Shown piece after piece: positions 63,341 to 64,000 of a DNA stretch of 64,000 nt. The notes under the pieces were generated by a model, which was not told the origin of the DNA, ran no database searches, and saw nothing but the letters and a program-made list of their open reading frames with translations. The DNA comes from Bordetella flabilis (lineage in GTDB: Bacteria > Pseudomonadota > Gammaproteobacteria > Burkholderiales > Burkholderiaceae_B): contig NZ_CP016172.1 in NCBI RefSeq assembly GCF_001676725.1, positions 3,162,001-3,226,000 on the forward strand, read 5' to 3'. Numbering within the stretch: the stretch's first letter is position 1; each line of letters begins with the position of its first letter. A program made the translations under genes and the position numbers.

Positions 63341-64000
63341 TTACTTGTTCTTGGCGGCGCCGCGCAGGCGGGCCGCGAAGTCGCCTCGCCCGGCGAAATA
63401 GGTCTGCACCAGCCGGGTCACCACATTGGCCGAGCCCGGCAAGGGCCGCATCGGCGCGAACTGCGGCAGCGAGAAATCGGCGTCGGCCTCGGCGGGGTAG
63501 ATGCGCACCCGCACGTCGTACCAGCCGGCCTGCCCGGTAATCGGATCGGAATTCGACATCCGGCCCGTCATGCCGTCCGTGGCCGGCAGCTCGTCGGTAA
63601 TGACATGGTTCAGCAGGAAGCCGCGCCGCGACTCGTTGGCATCCGGCCCCAGGTTCCAGGCGCCCGCCGCCTTGCCGATGGCATTCCACGTCCACACCGT
63701 GCCGGGCTCCACCGCCTCGCTGTACCGCGCCATGCAGCGCACCTTGCCCCAGGGCGATTCGACGTAGATCCAGCCTCCATCGGCGATGCCCTGCGCCGCT
63801 GCCGTCCCGGGATTGACGAACAGGTAGTTCTCGCCGTGGATCTGCCGCAGCCAGGCGTTCTGCGAGTCCCAGGAGTGGTACATGGCCATGGGCCGCTGCG
63901 TGACCGCGGCCAGGGGATAGGCTTCCTGGTCCGTCACGCCGCGCTCGATGGGCTCGTACCAGAACGGCAAGGGATCGAAGTAGCGCTCGACGCGCGCGCG
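63341..64000 (-). CDS. Molybdopterin oxidoreductase catalytic subunit (DmsA/SoeA-like), 5' part outside window
   Basis: The last 220 codons of a large molybdoenzyme; the frame is open to the window edge. WLRQIHGENYLFVNPGTAAAQG and DGGWIYVESPWGKVRC belong to the C-terminal molydopterin-dinucleotide-binding domain. Gene order A-B-C and the 10-bp gap to the iron-sulfur gene show one operon. Whether it is a sulfite dehydrogenase or a reductase such as DMSO reductase cannot be decided from this fragment; the N-terminus with its Tat signal, or lack of it, would tell. Confidence 0.9.
   Translation of the reverse strand, partial: RARVERYFDPLPFWYEPIERGVTDQEAYPLAAVTQRPMAMYHSWDSQNAWLRQIHGENYLFVNPGTAAAQGIADGGWIYVESPWGKVRCMARYSEAVEPGTVWTWNAIGKAAGAWNLGPDANESRRGFLLNHVITDELPATDGMTGRMSNSDPITGQAGWYDVRVRIYPAEADADFSLPQFAPMRPLPGSANVVTRLVQTYFAGRGDFAARLRGAAKNK

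Overview
The window is GC-rich, gene-dense bacterial chromosome. It carries four orphan Bug-type (TctC) periplasmic receptors, many LysR and GntR regulators, TRAP and NitT/TauT-type ABC importers, and aromatic and organic-acid catabolic genes. This mix is typical of Burkholderiales, family Alcaligenaceae (Bordetella/Achromobacter-like); that assignment is inference from gene content. No rRNA, tRNA, transposase, phage gene or CRISPR array was seen.

Layout. 1-5177 (minus) is a catabolic operon: VOC protein, SDR, Bug receptor, a DctP-like protein without signal peptide, a second Bug receptor and a dehydrogenase cut by the window edge. A LysR gene diverges from it. 6652-9147 holds a LysE exporter, a fumarylacetoacetase-type hydrolase and its divergent LysR. 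9376-13538 (minus) is a Rieske oxygenase operon with its reductase, a Bug receptor that starts at TTG, and a hydroxypyruvate-isomerase-like protein. 13739-16198 has a parvulin, then a three-gene unit of two paralogous small AidA/PixA-like proteins and a papain-like cysteine peptidase. 16311-21338 has a DUF3313 lipoprotein, an unknown gene, an orphan Bug receptor, a phosphoesterase and an MFS permease.

21408-31192 is a sensing block: an Fnr-type regulator, a histidine kinase with response regulator, an HTH-receiver fusion, a chemoreceptor, a stand-alone OmpR-type DNA-binding domain, and norR divergent from flavohaemoglobin hmp with a sigma-54 promoter and a candidate NorR site between them. 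A DUF1615 lipoprotein follows. 32706-43177 (plus) is an eleven-gene operon: GntR regulator, two complete NitT/TauT-type ABC importers, and between them an MDR reductase, a hotdog thioesterase, an acyl-CoA ligase and a BAAT-type hydrolase. The set looks like uptake, CoA activation and processing of an unknown organic acid.

43225-47241 (minus) holds an exported member of the argininosuccinate lyase/fumarase superfamily, six perfect copies of a 19-bp tandem repeat in front of it, an MDR reductase and a tartrate/D-malate-type dehydrogenase. 48355-57123 (minus) is a nine-gene operon with two complete TRAP transporters around an arylmalonate decarboxylase/maleate isomerase-like domain fused to GAF, ending in an epimerase and an SDR. 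Divergent from it, 57557-61526 encodes a PgdA/cyclic-imide-hydrolase-like enzyme, a small CxxC protein, a CobW GTPase, an asparaginase and a GntR regulator. I propose that this divergon handles imides, half-amides and dicarboxylates. A sequence motif is shared between its promoter region and that of the tartrate-dehydrogenase divergon. 61576-64000 (minus) is a DmsABC/SoeABC-type molybdoenzyme operon cut by the window edge.
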